DNA from: Nocardioides sp. zg-1308
GTDB taxonomy: Bacteria > Actinomycetota > Actinomycetes > Propionibacteriales > Nocardioidaceae
DNA: 64,000 bases
Reading direction: 5' to 3'
Assembly (NCBI RefSeq): GCF_013155375.1
Contig: NZ_JABJQY010000002.1
Location: 2,170,001 to 2,234,000 of the forward strand
Below, piece by piece: positions 33,642-42,478 of the stretch. The notes below the pieces were generated by a model. The model was not told the DNA's origin and did no database searches. It saw only the letters and a program-made list of their open reading frames with translations. Every line of letters starts with the position of its first letter. The stretch's first letter is position 1. Both the position numbers and the translations under genes were made by a program.

Positions 33642-35033
33642 ATGCCCGATCGCATCGTCATCATCGGCGGCGGCCCCGGCGGCTACGAGGCGGCGCACGT
33701 CGCGGCGCAGCTCGGCGCCGAGGTCGTGGTCGTCGACACCGACGGCGTCGGCGGCTCGGCGGTCCTCACCGACTGCGTGCCGAGCAAGACGCTGATCGCC
33801 ACCGCCGAGCTGATGACCGACATGTCGTCGGCGCAGGAGCTGGGCGTCAACTTCCACGACCACCAGGGTGACGCGGCGACGACGATCACCGTCGACCTGG
33901 CGCGGGTCAACGCCCGCGTCAAGCAGCTCGCGGCCGACCAGTCGGTCGACATCGCCGAGCGCCTCGACCGCGACGGCGTACGCCTCGTGACCGGCCGCGG
34001 CCGCCTCGGGCCGGACCTGACGGTCACCGCCGTCACGGCCGACGGCGAGGAGACCCTGCAGGCCGACGCGATCATCGTGGCCACCGGTGCCGCGCCCCGT
34101 ACCCTGCCGAGCGCGCAGCCCGACGGCGAGCGGATCCTCACCTGGGAGCAGGTCTACGACCTCACCGAGGTCCCCGAGAAGCTGATCGTGGTCGGCTCCG
34201 GGGTCACCGGGGCGGAGTTCGCGAGCGCCTACCTCTCTCTCGGCATCGACGTCACGCTCGTGAGCAGCCGCGACCGGGTGCTGCCGGGCGAGGACGCCGA
34301 CGCGTCCGCCGTGCTGGAGGACGTGCTGACCCGGCGCGGGATGAACGTCCTGGGCCAGTCCCGGATGCAGTCGGTGACCCGCGAGGGCGACACGGTCACC
34401 GTGACGCTCACCGACGGCCGCACCGTCTCCGGCAGCCACTGCATCCTGGCCCTCGGCTCGGTGCCCAGCACCGCCGACCTCGGCCTCGAGGAGGCGGGGG
34501 TGGCCACGGACGACGGCGGCTTCATCGTCGTCGACCGGGTCTCGCGCACCTCCGCCCGCGGCATCTACGCCGCAGGCGACTGCACCGGCGTGCTGATGCT
34601 CGCGTCGGTCGCGGCGATGCAGGGCCGGATCGCGATGTGGCACTTCCTCGGCGACGCGGTCGCCCCGCTCGACCTCAAGAAGGTCTCCTCCAACGTGTTC
34701 ACCTCACCGGAGATCGCCACCGTGGGCTGGTCCCAGCAGGCCGTGGACGCCGGGGAGATGCAGGCCGAGGTGGTGACGCTGCCGCTGGCCGGCAACGCCC
34801 GCGCCAAGATGCAGGGCGTGCGCGACGGGTTCGTCAAGCTGTTCTGCCGCCCCGGCACCGGCATCGTCGTCGGCGGAGTGGTGGTGGGCCCGCGTGCCTC
34901 CGAGCTGATCCACCCGGTCTCGGTCGCGGTCGCCGAGTCGCTGACCGCCGACCAGCTGGCTCACGCCTTCACGGTCTACCCGTCGATGAGCGGCTCGATC
35001 GCCGAGGCCGCCCGGCGCCTGCACGGGGTCTGA
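33642..35033 (+). CDS. lpdA: NAD(P)H-quinone dehydrogenase (LpdA type)
   Basis: A 463-aa flavoprotein of the disulfide-reductase superfamily. Where true lipoamide dehydrogenases have a Cys pair, this protein has GGSAVLTDCVPSKTLIA: the first Cys is replaced and only the second remains. The FAD motif IIGGGPGGYEAAHVAAQLG and NAD motif VVGSGVTGAEFASAYLSLG are intact. M. tuberculosis LpdA (Rv3303c) has the same feature and acts as an NAD(P)H:quinone reductase. The C-terminal 65 nt overlap the convergent Nei gene. Confidence 0.94.
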   Translation: MPDRIVIIGGGPGGYEAAHVAAQLGAEVVVVDTDGVGGSAVLTDCVPSKTLIATAELMTDMSSAQELGVNFHDHQGDAATTITVDLARVNARVKQLAADQSVDIAERLDRDGVRLVTGRGRLGPDLTVTAVTADGEETLQADAIIVATGAAPRTLPSAQPDGERILTWEQVYDLTEVPEKLIVVGSGVTGAEFASAYLSLGIDVTLVSSRDRVLPGEDADASAVLEDVLTRRGMNVLGQSRMQSVTREGDTVTVTLTDGRTVSGSHCILALGSVPSTADLGLEEAGVATDDGGFIVVDRVSRTSARGIYAAGDCTGVLMLASVAAMQGRIAMWHFLGDAVAPLDLKKVSSNVFTSPEIATVGWSQQAVDAGEMQAEVVTLPLAGNARAKMQGVRDGFVKLFCRPGTGIVVGGVVVGPRASELIHPVSVAVAESLTADQLAHAFTVYPSMSGSIAEAARRLHGV

Positions 35034-35877
35034 CGCCGGGTCCCGCACCGACCCGCGCCTCCGGCCCGGGACCGGGCTGGCAGGCGCGGCACCACCAGGT
35101 GCGGCGGTTGGCCGCGTCGCCCGGGACCTCGGCGCTCACGCTCACCGGTCCGCCGCAGCGCCGGCACCCCTGGCGCTGGCGGCCGGTCACCCAGTGGTCG
35201 TCGCCGCGCGCCGACGATCCGGTCGTCACCTGGTAGGCACCCTCGACGGTCGCCGAGTGGCGCAGCATCCGGGCCGCTCGGTCCACCAGGTGCGCCACGT
35301 CGACGTCACCGATCGCGGTCCACGGGCTCACCCCGCTGAGGAAGGCGAGCTCGTTGACCCAGAGGTTGCCGAGCCCGGCCATGGCACGCTGGTCGAGCAG
35401 GGCGGTGACCAGCGGGGTGGTGGGGTCGCGGCGGAGGCGCCGGACGGCCTCCTCGGCGTCCCAGTCGTCGCGCAACGGGTCGGGACCGAGGTGGCCGACG
35501 AGGTCGCCCTCGCGGTCGGTCGGCACCAGCGCGAGGTCGTGGAGCCGGATGCCGTGGACGGTGCGGCCGTCGTCGAGGCCGAGCACGAGCCGCACGTGCG
35601 GCTGGACCGCGCCCGGCAGTCGCTTGCCCGGCGCGAGGGTCGACCAGGACCCGTCCATGCGCAGGTGGCTGTGGAGCGTCGCGCCCGGCGATCCGGCCAT
35701 CGGGCCGAAGCGGGTGAGGAGGTGCTTGCCGTGGGTGTCGTGACCGAGGACCTCACGACCGGAGAGGTCACGGGTCGCCAGGGCGGGGGTGCGGAAGTCG
35801 GAGCGCACCACCGTGTGGCCGGCCAGCTGGCGGTCCAACCGGCGGGCGAGCTTCCAGACGCTGTCTCCCTCGGGCAC
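34969..35877 (-). CDS. nei: Fpg/Nei family DNA glycosylase
   Basis: A 302-aa base-excision repair glycosylase/AP lyase of the endonuclease VIII type. The N-terminal PEGDSVWKLARRL (catalytic Pro2 and Glu3 after Met removal), LLDQRAMAGLGNLWVNEL (helix-two-turns-helix region) and a C-terminal zinc finger CRRCGG...CRAC identify it. About 35 residues of Pro/Gly/Arg-rich tail after the finger are encoded over the end of lpdA and may be unstructured. The GTG is preceded by GACACT at 6 nt. Confidence 0.92.
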   Translation of the reverse strand: MPEGDSVWKLARRLDRQLAGHTVVRSDFRTPALATRDLSGREVLGHDTHGKHLLTRFGPMAGSPGATLHSHLRMDGSWSTLAPGKRLPGAVQPHVRLVLGLDDGRTVHGIRLHDLALVPTDREGDLVGHLGPDPLRDDWDAEEAVRRLRRDPTTPLVTALLDQRAMAGLGNLWVNELAFLSGVSPWTAIGDVDVAHLVDRAARMLRHSATVEGAYQVTTGSSARGDDHWVTGRQRQGCRRCGGPVSVSAEVPGDAANRRTWWCRACQPGPGPEARVGAGPGVRPRAGAGRPRRSSRSSTGRP

Positions 35878-35910
35878 CCCTCCAGTGTCACAGGAGCCCC
35901 TGACAGCCCC

Positions 35911-36564
35911 TCAGGTCCCGGAGCCGACGCCGTCGGCGCCGCCGGTGGTCTGGTGGAGGTAGGCCTGAGCCAGGTTCTGCTGTCCGTGGACACCGTGCCC
36001 GGACCGACGGGCCAGCTGCGCCCCGGCGTCGATCGCGCCGTCCACACCGCCCGAGAGGTGCCACGGCACCCAGCGGTCGCCGACCCGCACCAGGCGCTCC
36101 AGCGGCGCCTCGCCGGCCGACAGACGCCGTACGTCGGCCGCGCAGGCCGCGATCGTCCGCGGCACGCCTCCGGCCGGGGTCCACCGCACGTCCTGCATCG
36201 CCGGACCGTGGCGGGGGTCGAAGAAGCAGGGCTCGCGGCGCTCGGGCAGCCGGTCTCCGGCGAGGACCGCGACGACGGCGGCGCGGTGGTAGCGACCGTC
36301 GGCCACGACCTGCTCGACCGCCACCACGTCCTCGACCGTGGTGCTCGCCGCGAGCAGGGCCCTGGCCTGGTCGTAGTGCTCGATCGCACGCCGGTAGTGG
36401 CCGTGGGCCACTGGGTCGAGGTCCTCGGCGAGGATGTCGAGGTGCAGCTCGGCGACCTGCTCGCCCAGCACCGTGACGTCCTCGTCGACGAGCCGGCGAG
36501 CCACGCGCCAGCGGTCGAGCCGGGCGAGCTCCTCCTCGCGGCGTCGACGCCGTCCCCCGAACAT
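35911..36564 (-). CDS. Hypothetical protein with CFFDPRHG motif
   Basis: A 217-aa soluble protein without signal peptide. It begins with a very basic patch (FGGRRRRREEE). A helical region contains ELHLDILAEDLDPVAHGHYRRAIEHYDQA, and a conserved-looking C-terminal half contains PCFFDPRHGPAMQDVRW and IAACAADVRRL with a Cys in each. The tail is Gly/Gln-rich. I recall similar C-terminal segments in some actinobacterial TPM-domain proteins, but the TPM domain itself is not present here, and I assign no function. ATG 36564 precedes the basic patch; an upstream start would add Pro/Gly-rich residues. Confidence 0.75.
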   Translation of the reverse strand: MFGGRRRRREEELARLDRWRVARRLVDEDVTVLGEQVAELHLDILAEDLDPVAHGHYRRAIEHYDQARALLAASTTVEDVVAVEQVVADGRYHRAAVVAVLAGDRLPERREPCFFDPRHGPAMQDVRWTPAGGVPRTIAACAADVRRLSAGEAPLERLVRVGDRWVPWHLSGGVDGAIDAGAQLARRSGHGVHGQQNLAQAYLHQTTGGADGVGSGT

Positions 36565-36690
36565 GCCGGGAGCCTGCCACACGCCCGGTCCCGGGGCGGG
36601 CGGCTCCCGCGGATCCCTGCAGCCGTTCACCACTCGGCTGTACGCTCGGTCGTCTTGCTGTCGAACGTCCCGGGGGAGACCTCACCGACC

Positions 36691-37950
36691 ATGTCGCGAC
36701 CACGCCACCTGACCCGCACCCGCACCGCCCGCCTGCTGCTGGGCGTCGCGGCGGGCGCGATGCTGCTCCCGGTCCTGCCCGCCGCGCCGGCGCAGGCCGA
36801 CGCGGGAGAGCCGCGCCGGGCGGTCGAGACCTGGCTGACGCCGGGCAGCACCGCGATCACGCTCACCGGGCACGGGTTCGGTCACGGCCACGGCCTCTCG
36901 CAGTACGGCGCCCAGGGCGCGGCCCAGCAGGGCGTCCCGTGGCAGCAGATCGTCGAGTTCTACTACCCCGGCACGACGTGGGGCGCCGTGACGGGCACGA
37001 TCCGCGTGCTGATCACCGCCGACACCGGGCGCGACGTCCAGGTCGTCGCACGCCCGGGCATCGAGGTCCGCAGCCTGCAGCGCAACCGCGCGTGGCGGCT
37101 GCCGCAGCTCCCCGCGAAGAAGTGGCGGCTCGTCGCCGCGGGTGACGACACCCGGGTGCAGCGCACGACCGGCGGTGCCTGGCGCACCTGGCGGACCGTG
37201 CCGGGCCAGGCGGAGCTGTCCTCGAACCGCGGGCCCCTGACGCTGGTGCTGCCCGGCGCCCGCCGCGACTACCGCGGCACGCTGCAGTCGGTCACCTCAG
37301 GGCAGGGCAGGCGGCAGACGGTCAACCGGGTCGGCATGGAGGCCTACCTGCGCGGCGTCGTCCCGCAGGAGGTCCCGGCACTGTGGGAGCCGGCCGCGGT
37401 CAGCGCGCAGTCGGTGGCCGCGCGCACCTATGCCGCCTTCGAGCGCTCGCACCCCGCGGCGGGCCACTACGACCTCTGCGACACCACCCAGTGCCAGGTC
37501 TACGGCGGCGTGGACGTCGAGCACCCCGCGGCGACGGCGGCGATCCGGGCCACGGCGGGCCGGGGCGTCTTCCACGACGGCCGGCCGGCGTTCACCCAGT
37601 TCTCCGCCAGCAACGGCGGCCACTCCTCAGCCGGGTCGATGCCCTACCTCGTCGCCCAGCCCGACCCCTACGACGGCGTGAGCGGCCACCAGTACTCCAC
37701 CTGGACCACGACGGTCGACGACACCCAGGTCGAGAAGCACTGGCCCGCCATCGGCGACCTCACCTCGATCGAGGTCACCTCGCGTGACGGCAACGGCGAC
37801 TGGGGTGGTCGGGTCGCCGACATGGCGTTCGTCGGCACCACCGGCACGGCCCGCGTGGACGGTGACACCGTGCGTTCCACCCTCGGCCTCTACTCCGACT
37901 GGTTCACCTTCAGCGTGACCCCGCGGCAGAAGGGTCCGGCGCGCCAGTGA
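36691..37950 (+). CDS. SpoIID/LytB domain secreted protein
   Basis: A 419-aa exported protein. A signal peptide with a basic start (RHLTRTRTARLLLG) and APAQADA-type cleavage covers about 37 residues. The SpoIID domain is clear: GHGFGHGHGLSQYGAQGAAQQG near residue 62, MEAYLRGVVPQEVPALWEPAAVSAQSVAARTYA near residues 216-248, then FTQFSASNGGHSS. SpoIID is a lytic transglycosylase of peptidoglycan; here, in a non-sporulating-type context, a cell-wall remodelling role is inferred. Its stop overlaps the next gene's GTG by 4 bp. Confidence 0.93.
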   Translation: MSRPRHLTRTRTARLLLGVAAGAMLLPVLPAAPAQADAGEPRRAVETWLTPGSTAITLTGHGFGHGHGLSQYGAQGAAQQGVPWQQIVEFYYPGTTWGAVTGTIRVLITADTGRDVQVVARPGIEVRSLQRNRAWRLPQLPAKKWRLVAAGDDTRVQRTTGGAWRTWRTVPGQAELSSNRGPLTLVLPGARRDYRGTLQSVTSGQGRRQTVNRVGMEAYLRGVVPQEVPALWEPAAVSAQSVAARTYAAFERSHPAAGHYDLCDTTQCQVYGGVDVEHPAATAAIRATAGRGVFHDGRPAFTQFSASNGGHSSAGSMPYLVAQPDPYDGVSGHQYSTWTTTVDDTQVEKHWPAIGDLTSIEVTSRDGNGDWGGRVADMAFVGTTGTARVDGDTVRSTLGLYSDWFTFSVTPRQKGPARQ

Positions 37951-38885
37951 CCGGGCTCCACCGTGCCGCCGCGTTGCTCGCGGCGCTCGTCCTGGCTGTG
38001 TCCGGCTGCTCGACCGGCAACGACGGCGACGGCGCCCTGCCCGACCCCGTCGTCGACACCGAGGTGACGACGGGCATCGACTACGTCGCGCTGGGCGACT
38101 CGTTCTCCGCCGGGCCGTTCATCGGCGCGATGCGGAGCGACCCCGAGGGCTGCGCCCGCTCGCGCGACAACTACCCGGCGTTCCTCGCCGACTGGCTCGA
38201 CGTCGAGAGCTACACCGACGTCACCTGCTCGGCCGCGACGACGGCCGACCTCTACGCGCCGATGGTCATGTTCAACGGCGCCACCACCGGGCCGCAGCTC
38301 GACGCGGTTTCGGCCGACACCGACCTCGTCACGATCGGCATGGGCGGCAACGACTTCGGCATCTACGACTCCCTCATCCGCTGCCAGGCCGGCGGGGCCG
38401 AGGCCTGCCCGGTGGCGGACCTGAGGGCCGACGCGGGCAAGGTCGCCGCCCGCGTCGAGAAGGCGGTGCGCCGGGTCCGCCAGGCGGCGCCGGAGGCCGA
38501 GGTCCTCGTCGTCGGCTACCCCGACATCCTCCCCACCGAGGGCACCTGCGCCGCGCTGGGCGTCTCCGCCGACGTCCTCGGCCCGGTGGCCGACGTCGCC
38601 GGGGTGCTCAACGCGTCCCTGCGCCGGGGCGCCACGGCCGGCGGCGGGTCGTACGTCGACCTCGAGGGCCCCTCGGAGGGGCACGACGTGTGCGCCAGGG
38701 GACGGGCGTGGGTCAACGGGCCGCAGTTCCGCCTCGGGGTCGCCGCGCCGTTCCACCCCAAGGTCAACGGCATGCGTGCCGCCGCGGGGGAGGTCTACCG
38801 CGAGGTGACCGGTGAGGAGCCCGAGGTCACCGAGCACGCCGAGCCCGACCCGGACGCCATCGTCCTCAACGAGCCGGCCGGCTAG
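37947..38885 (+). CDS. Lipoprotein SGNH/GDSL hydrolase
   Basis: A 312-aa predicted lipoprotein esterase/lipase. The lipobox LAVSGC gives a lipidated Cys near residue 21. SGNH blocks are visible: block I YVALGDSFSAGPF (catalytic Ser), block III IGMGGNDFG (Gly and Asn), and a late FHPKVNGM with the catalytic His and its Asp/His pair. Several Cys pairs suggest extracellular disulfides. Coupled to the SpoIID gene (GTGA overlap), suggesting both act at the cell envelope. Its TAG stop shares the tetranucleotide CTAG with the convergent pyc stop. Confidence 0.92.
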   Translation: MTGLHRAAALLAALVLAVSGCSTGNDGDGALPDPVVDTEVTTGIDYVALGDSFSAGPFIGAMRSDPEGCARSRDNYPAFLADWLDVESYTDVTCSAATTADLYAPMVMFNGATTGPQLDAVSADTDLVTIGMGGNDFGIYDSLIRCQAGGAEACPVADLRADAGKVAARVEKAVRRVRQAAPEAEVLVVGYPDILPTEGTCAALGVSADVLGPVADVAGVLNASLRRGATAGGGSYVDLEGPSEGHDVCARGRAWVNGPQFRLGVAAPFHPKVNGMRAAAGEVYREVTGEEPEVTEHAEPDPDAIVLNEPAG

Positions 38886-41800
38886 CCCCGGCCGATCACC
38901 AGCACCAGGTCGCCACCCTCGACCGCCTGCGTCGACGGCACGGCCAGCCGCGTCACCGTGCCGGCGACCGGCGCGGTGATCGAGGCCTCCATCTTCATCG
39001 CCTCGATGGTCGCGACGGTCTGCCCGGCCTCGACCCGGTCGCCCTCGGCGACCGTCACGGTGACCGCGCCGTCGTAGGGCGCCGCCACGTGGCCGCTGTC
39101 GGTCGGGTCGGCCTTCTCGGCGGCGCTCACGTCGGCGGAGATGCTCCGGTCGCGCACCTGCACGGGCCGGAGCTGGCCGTCGGCCGTCGCCATGACCGTG
39201 CGGATGCCCCGCTCGTCGGGCTCGCTGATCGCCTCGAGCCCGAAGAGCATCTCGCGGCCCTCGCGCACCAGGACGCCGTGCTCCTCGCCGCGTCGCAGGC
39301 CGTAGAGGTAGTCGATGGTCGAGACCGCGCTGAGGTCGCCGTACTTCTCCCGCGACTCGTGGAACGCGGCGGTGGGGCCGGGGAAGAGCAGCTCGTTGAG
39401 CGTGCCGCGACGGTCGGTGGCCAGGTCGGCCTGCTGCTCGGCGGTGAGGCTCTCGGTGGGCTGCTTCCACGTCCTGCCGGCCAGCGCCTTGCTGCGGAAC
39501 GGCTCGGGCCAGCCGCCGGGCGGGTCGCCGAGCTCGCCGTTGAGGAAGCCGATCACCGAGTCCGGGACGTCGTACGACGCCGGGTCCGCCTCGAACTGCG
39601 CGGGGTCGGCGCCGGCGGCGACGAGGGCGAGGGCGAGGTCGCCGACCACCTTGGACGACGGGGTCACCTTGACCACGTTGCCGAGGATGTCGTTGGCGGC
39701 GGCGTACATGTCCTCGACCTGCTCGAACTTCTCGCCGAGGCCCAGCGCGATCGCCTGCTGGCGCAGGTTGGACAGCTGGCCGCCCGGGATCTCGTGGCGG
39801 TAGACCCGCCCGGTCGGGGACGGCAGGCCGGACTCGAAGGGCGCGTAGACGCGGCGGACGGCCTCCCAGTAGGGCTCCATCGCGTTGACCGCGGCGAGGG
39901 AGAGACCGGTCTCGCGCGCCGAGTGGTCGGTCGCGGAGATCAGCGCGGACAGCGCCGGCTGGGAGGTGGTGCCGGCCATCGACGCCGAGGCGGCGTCCAC
40001 GGCGTCGACCCCCGCCTCGATCGCCGCCACCAGCGTGGCCAGCTGGCCGCCGGGGGTGTCGTGGGTGTGCAGGTGGACCGGCAGGTCGAAGCGCTCGCGG
40101 AGGGCGGTGACCAGGGTGCGGGCGGCGGGGGCGCGCAGCAGGCCCGCCATGTCCTTGATCGCCAGCACGTGGGCGCCGGCCTCGACGATCTGGTCGGCGA
40201 GGCGGAGGTAGTAGTCCAGCGTGTAGAGCGTCTCGCCGGGCGAGGACAGGTCGCCGGTGTAGCAGAGCGCGACCTCCGCGACGGAGGTGCCGGTGGCGCG
40301 GACCGCGTCGATGGCCGGGCGCATCTGCGAGACGTCGTTGAGGGCGTCGAAGATCCGGAAGACGTCGATGCCGGTCTCCGCGGCCTCCTGCACGAAGGCC
40401 TCGGTGACCTGGGTGGGGTAGGGCGTGTAGCCCACGGTGTTGCGCCCGCGCAGCAGCATCTGCAGGCCGATGTTGGGGATCGCCTCCCGCAGGGCGGCCA
40501 GCCGCTCCCAGGGGTCCTCGGCGAGGAAGCGCAGCGCGACGTCGTACGTCGCCCCGCCCCAGCACTCGACCGACCACAGCTCCGGCGTGGTGCGGGCGAC
40601 GTGGTCGGCGACCGCCACGAGATCGCGGGTGCGGACGCGGGTGGCGAGGAGGGACTGGTGGGCGTCGCGGAAGGTGGTGTCGGTGACGGCGACGCGGTCC
40701 TGGGCCCGCAAGCGCCGGGCGAACTCGTCGGGGCCGATCTCGCGCAACAGCTGGCGGGTGCCCGCGGGGGCCGGCTGCGAGCGGTCGAGCGGGGGGAGCT
40801 TGCTCGCCGGGGTGATCGTCACGGGGGCGGCGCCGTGGGGCTGGTTGACCGTGACGTCGGCGAGGTAGGCCAGGAGCTTGGTGGCGCGGTCGCGGCCGAC
40901 CTGGGCCGTGAGCAGGCCGGGGTGGTCCTCGATGAAGGAGGTGGTGACGCCGCCGGCGGCGAAGTCGGGGTCGGCCAGGACCGCCTGCAGGAAGCCGACG
41001 TTGGTGGACACCCCGCGGATGCGGAACTCCAGCAGCGCCCGGCGGGCCTTCTGGACCGCGGACTCGAAGGTGCGGCCGCGACAGGTGAGCTTGGCCAGCA
41101 TGGAGTCGAAGTGAGGGCTGATCTCGGCGCCGGTGTAGGTCGTGCCGCCGTCGAGGCGCACCCCGGGCCCGCCGGGGGAGCGGTAGGTGGTGATCTTGCC
41201 GGTGTCGGGGCGGAAGCCGTTGGCCGGGTCCTCGGTGGTGATCCGGCACTGGAGGGCGAAGCCGCGCGGCTGCACCGACTCCTGGGTGAGGTCGAGGTCG
41301 GCCAGGGTCGCGCCGGCGGCGATGAGCATCTGCGACTGCACGAGGTCGACCGCGGTGACCTCCTCGGTCACGGTGTGCTCGACCTGGATGCGCGGGTTCA
41401 TCTCGATGAACACGTAGCGCCCGCTCGGGTCGAGGAGGAACTCGACGGTGCCGGCGTTCTTGTAGCCGATCTCGCGCGCGAAGCGGACGGCGTCCGCGCA
41501 GATGCGGTCACGGAGGTCCGGGTCGAGGTTGGGCGCCGGGGCGATCTCGACGACCTTCTGGTGGCGGCGCTGGACCGAGCAGTCGCGCTCGTACAGGTGG
41601 ATGACGCCACCCTCCGAGCCGGTGCCGTCCGCGAGGATCTGCACCTCGATGTGGCGCGGGTCGACCACCGCCTGCTCGATGAAGACGGTGGGGTCGCCGA
41701 ACGCACCCTCGGCCTCGCGCATGCAGGTCTCGATGGCCTCGCGCAGGTCGGCGCGGTCCTCGACGCGGCGCATGCCCCGACCACCGCCGCCGGCGACGGC

Positions 41801-42274
41801 CTTGACGAAGAGCGGCGCCTCGATCCGCTCCGCCGCCGCCAGCAGCTCCTCGACGTCCGTCGACGGCGGCACCGACTCGAGGACGGGTACGCCGGCCGCC
41901 TTGGCGGCGGCGATCGCGCGCGCCTTGTTGCCGGTGAGGGTCAGCACCTCGGCGGAGGGGCCGATGAAGGTGATGCCGGCGGCGGCGCAGGCCTCCGCGA
42001 GCGCCGGGTTCTCGGAGAGGAAGCCGTAGCCGGGGTAGATCGCGTCGGCGCCGCACCGCACCGCCACCTCGACGATGGCCTCGGGGTCGAGGTAGGCCCG
42101 GACCGGGTGCCCGACCTCGCCGATCTGGTAGGCCTCCTCGGCCTTCATGCGGTGCTCGGACCAGCGGTCCTCGTGGGGGAAGACGGCCACCGTCCGCGCG
42201 CCGATCTCACGCGCGGCTCGGAAGGCCCGGACTGCGATCTCGCCACGGTTGGCGACGAGCACCTTGGAGAACAT
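38882..42274 (-). CDS. pyc: Pyruvate carboxylase
   Basis: An 1130-aa biotin enzyme carboxylating pyruvate to oxaloacetate. All domains are in one chain: biotin carboxylase (about 1-450; VAGGGGRGMRRV, FIEMNPRIQVEHTVTEE), carboxyltransferase (about 530-1000; TTFRDAHQSLLATRVRT, DALNDVSQM, VLAIKDMAGL) and the biotinyl domain at the end, with the modified Lys in IEAMKMEASI. Length is typical. It depends on biotinylation by BirA, encoded at 61.4 kb. Two copies of the 44-bp nested repeat lie 74-170 bp upstream. Confidence 0.97.
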   Translation of the reverse strand: MFSKVLVANRGEIAVRAFRAAREIGARTVAVFPHEDRWSEHRMKAEEAYQIGEVGHPVRAYLDPEAIVEVAVRCGADAIYPGYGFLSENPALAEACAAAGITFIGPSAEVLTLTGNKARAIAAAKAAGVPVLESVPPSTDVEELLAAAERIEAPLFVKAVAGGGGRGMRRVEDRADLREAIETCMREAEGAFGDPTVFIEQAVVDPRHIEVQILADGTGSEGGVIHLYERDCSVQRRHQKVVEIAPAPNLDPDLRDRICADAVRFAREIGYKNAGTVEFLLDPSGRYVFIEMNPRIQVEHTVTEEVTAVDLVQSQMLIAAGATLADLDLTQESVQPRGFALQCRITTEDPANGFRPDTGKITTYRSPGGPGVRLDGGTTYTGAEISPHFDSMLAKLTCRGRTFESAVQKARRALLEFRIRGVSTNVGFLQAVLADPDFAAGGVTTSFIEDHPGLLTAQVGRDRATKLLAYLADVTVNQPHGAAPVTITPASKLPPLDRSQPAPAGTRQLLREIGPDEFARRLRAQDRVAVTDTTFRDAHQSLLATRVRTRDLVAVADHVARTTPELWSVECWGGATYDVALRFLAEDPWERLAALREAIPNIGLQMLLRGRNTVGYTPYPTQVTEAFVQEAAETGIDVFRIFDALNDVSQMRPAIDAVRATGTSVAEVALCYTGDLSSPGETLYTLDYYLRLADQIVEAGAHVLAIKDMAGLLRAPAARTLVTALRERFDLPVHLHTHDTPGGQLATLVAAIEAGVDAVDAASASMAGTTSQPALSALISATDHSARETGLSLAAVNAMEPYWEAVRRVYAPFESGLPSPTGRVYRHEIPGGQLSNLRQQAIALGLGEKFEQVEDMYAAANDILGNVVKVTPSSKVVGDLALALVAAGADPAQFEADPASYDVPDSVIGFLNGELGDPPGGWPEPFRSKALAGRTWKQPTESLTAEQQADLATDRRGTLNELLFPGPTAAFHESREKYGDLSAVSTIDYLYGLRRGEEHGVLVREGREMLFGLEAISEPDERGIRTVMATADGQLRPVQVRDRSISADVSAAEKADPTDSGHVAAPYDGAVTVTVAEGDRVEAGQTVATIEAMKMEASITAPVAGTVTRLAVPSTQAVEGGDLVLVIGRG

Positions 42275-42347
42275 GGGCGAACCGTATCGAGAGGCCTCTG
42301 TGACCTGTGTTACCTGTCCGTACCTCGGGCCGGCCGGGTCACGCGGG

Positions 42348-42391
42348 ACGTCATGGTGCGCGGTCGTCCCGGCGACCGCCGGCCGTGACGC
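42348..42391. repeat. 44-bp nested dyad repeat, copy B
   Basis: Same 9-5-5-6-5-5-9 layout as copy A. Left outer arm ACGTCATGG, right outer arm CCGTGACGC (two changes), inner arms GGTCG/CGACC perfect, loop TCCCGG. Flanks GCGGG and TGTCGGCG match copy A. It lies in the 204-bp interval upstream of pyc (42275-42478), which holds copies B and C and otherwise nothing I can support. Confidence 0.85.
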
Positions 42392-42400
42392 TGTCGGCGT

Positions 42401-42444
42401 ACGTCATGGAGGCGGGTCGTCCCGGCGACCACGCGCCATGACGT
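42401..42444. repeat. 44-bp nested dyad repeat, copy C
   Basis: Same layout as copies A and B, 9 bp after copy B. Outer arms ACGTCATGG/CCATGACGT are perfect, inner arms GGTCG/CGACC are perfect, loop TCCCGG as in copy B. The 5-nt blocks (AGGCG and ACGCG) are unrelated to those of A and B, so the stems are conserved while the bulge sequences drift. Confidence 0.85.
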
Positions 42445-42478
42445 CGTGGGACGGGACGACGGACGGCCCGCCCGGGTG

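Noticed and set aside
30604..33795. A 1063-codon plus-strand open frame
   Set aside because: It crosses the SDR, PNP and GGCT-like genes antisense and then lpd in another frame; no homology-like motif, low-complexity Arg/Gly-rich translation.
37947..38885. The SGNH protein as a penicillin-binding or SpoIID-linked peptidase
   Set aside because: GDS, GxND and late His blocks identify the SGNH hydrolase fold; no peptidase motif.
39089..42388. A 1099-codon plus-strand open frame antisense to pyc
   Set aside because: It is the shadow frame expected from GC-rich codons; composition is His/Arg/Gly/Ala/Val repetitive without domains, while the minus strand encodes an unmistakable pyruvate carboxylase.
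42275..42478. A protein-coding or tRNA gene in the pyc upstream gap
   Set aside because: No coding-like short frame with a start signal and no cloverleaf is visible; the stretch is explained by two copies of the nested dyad.
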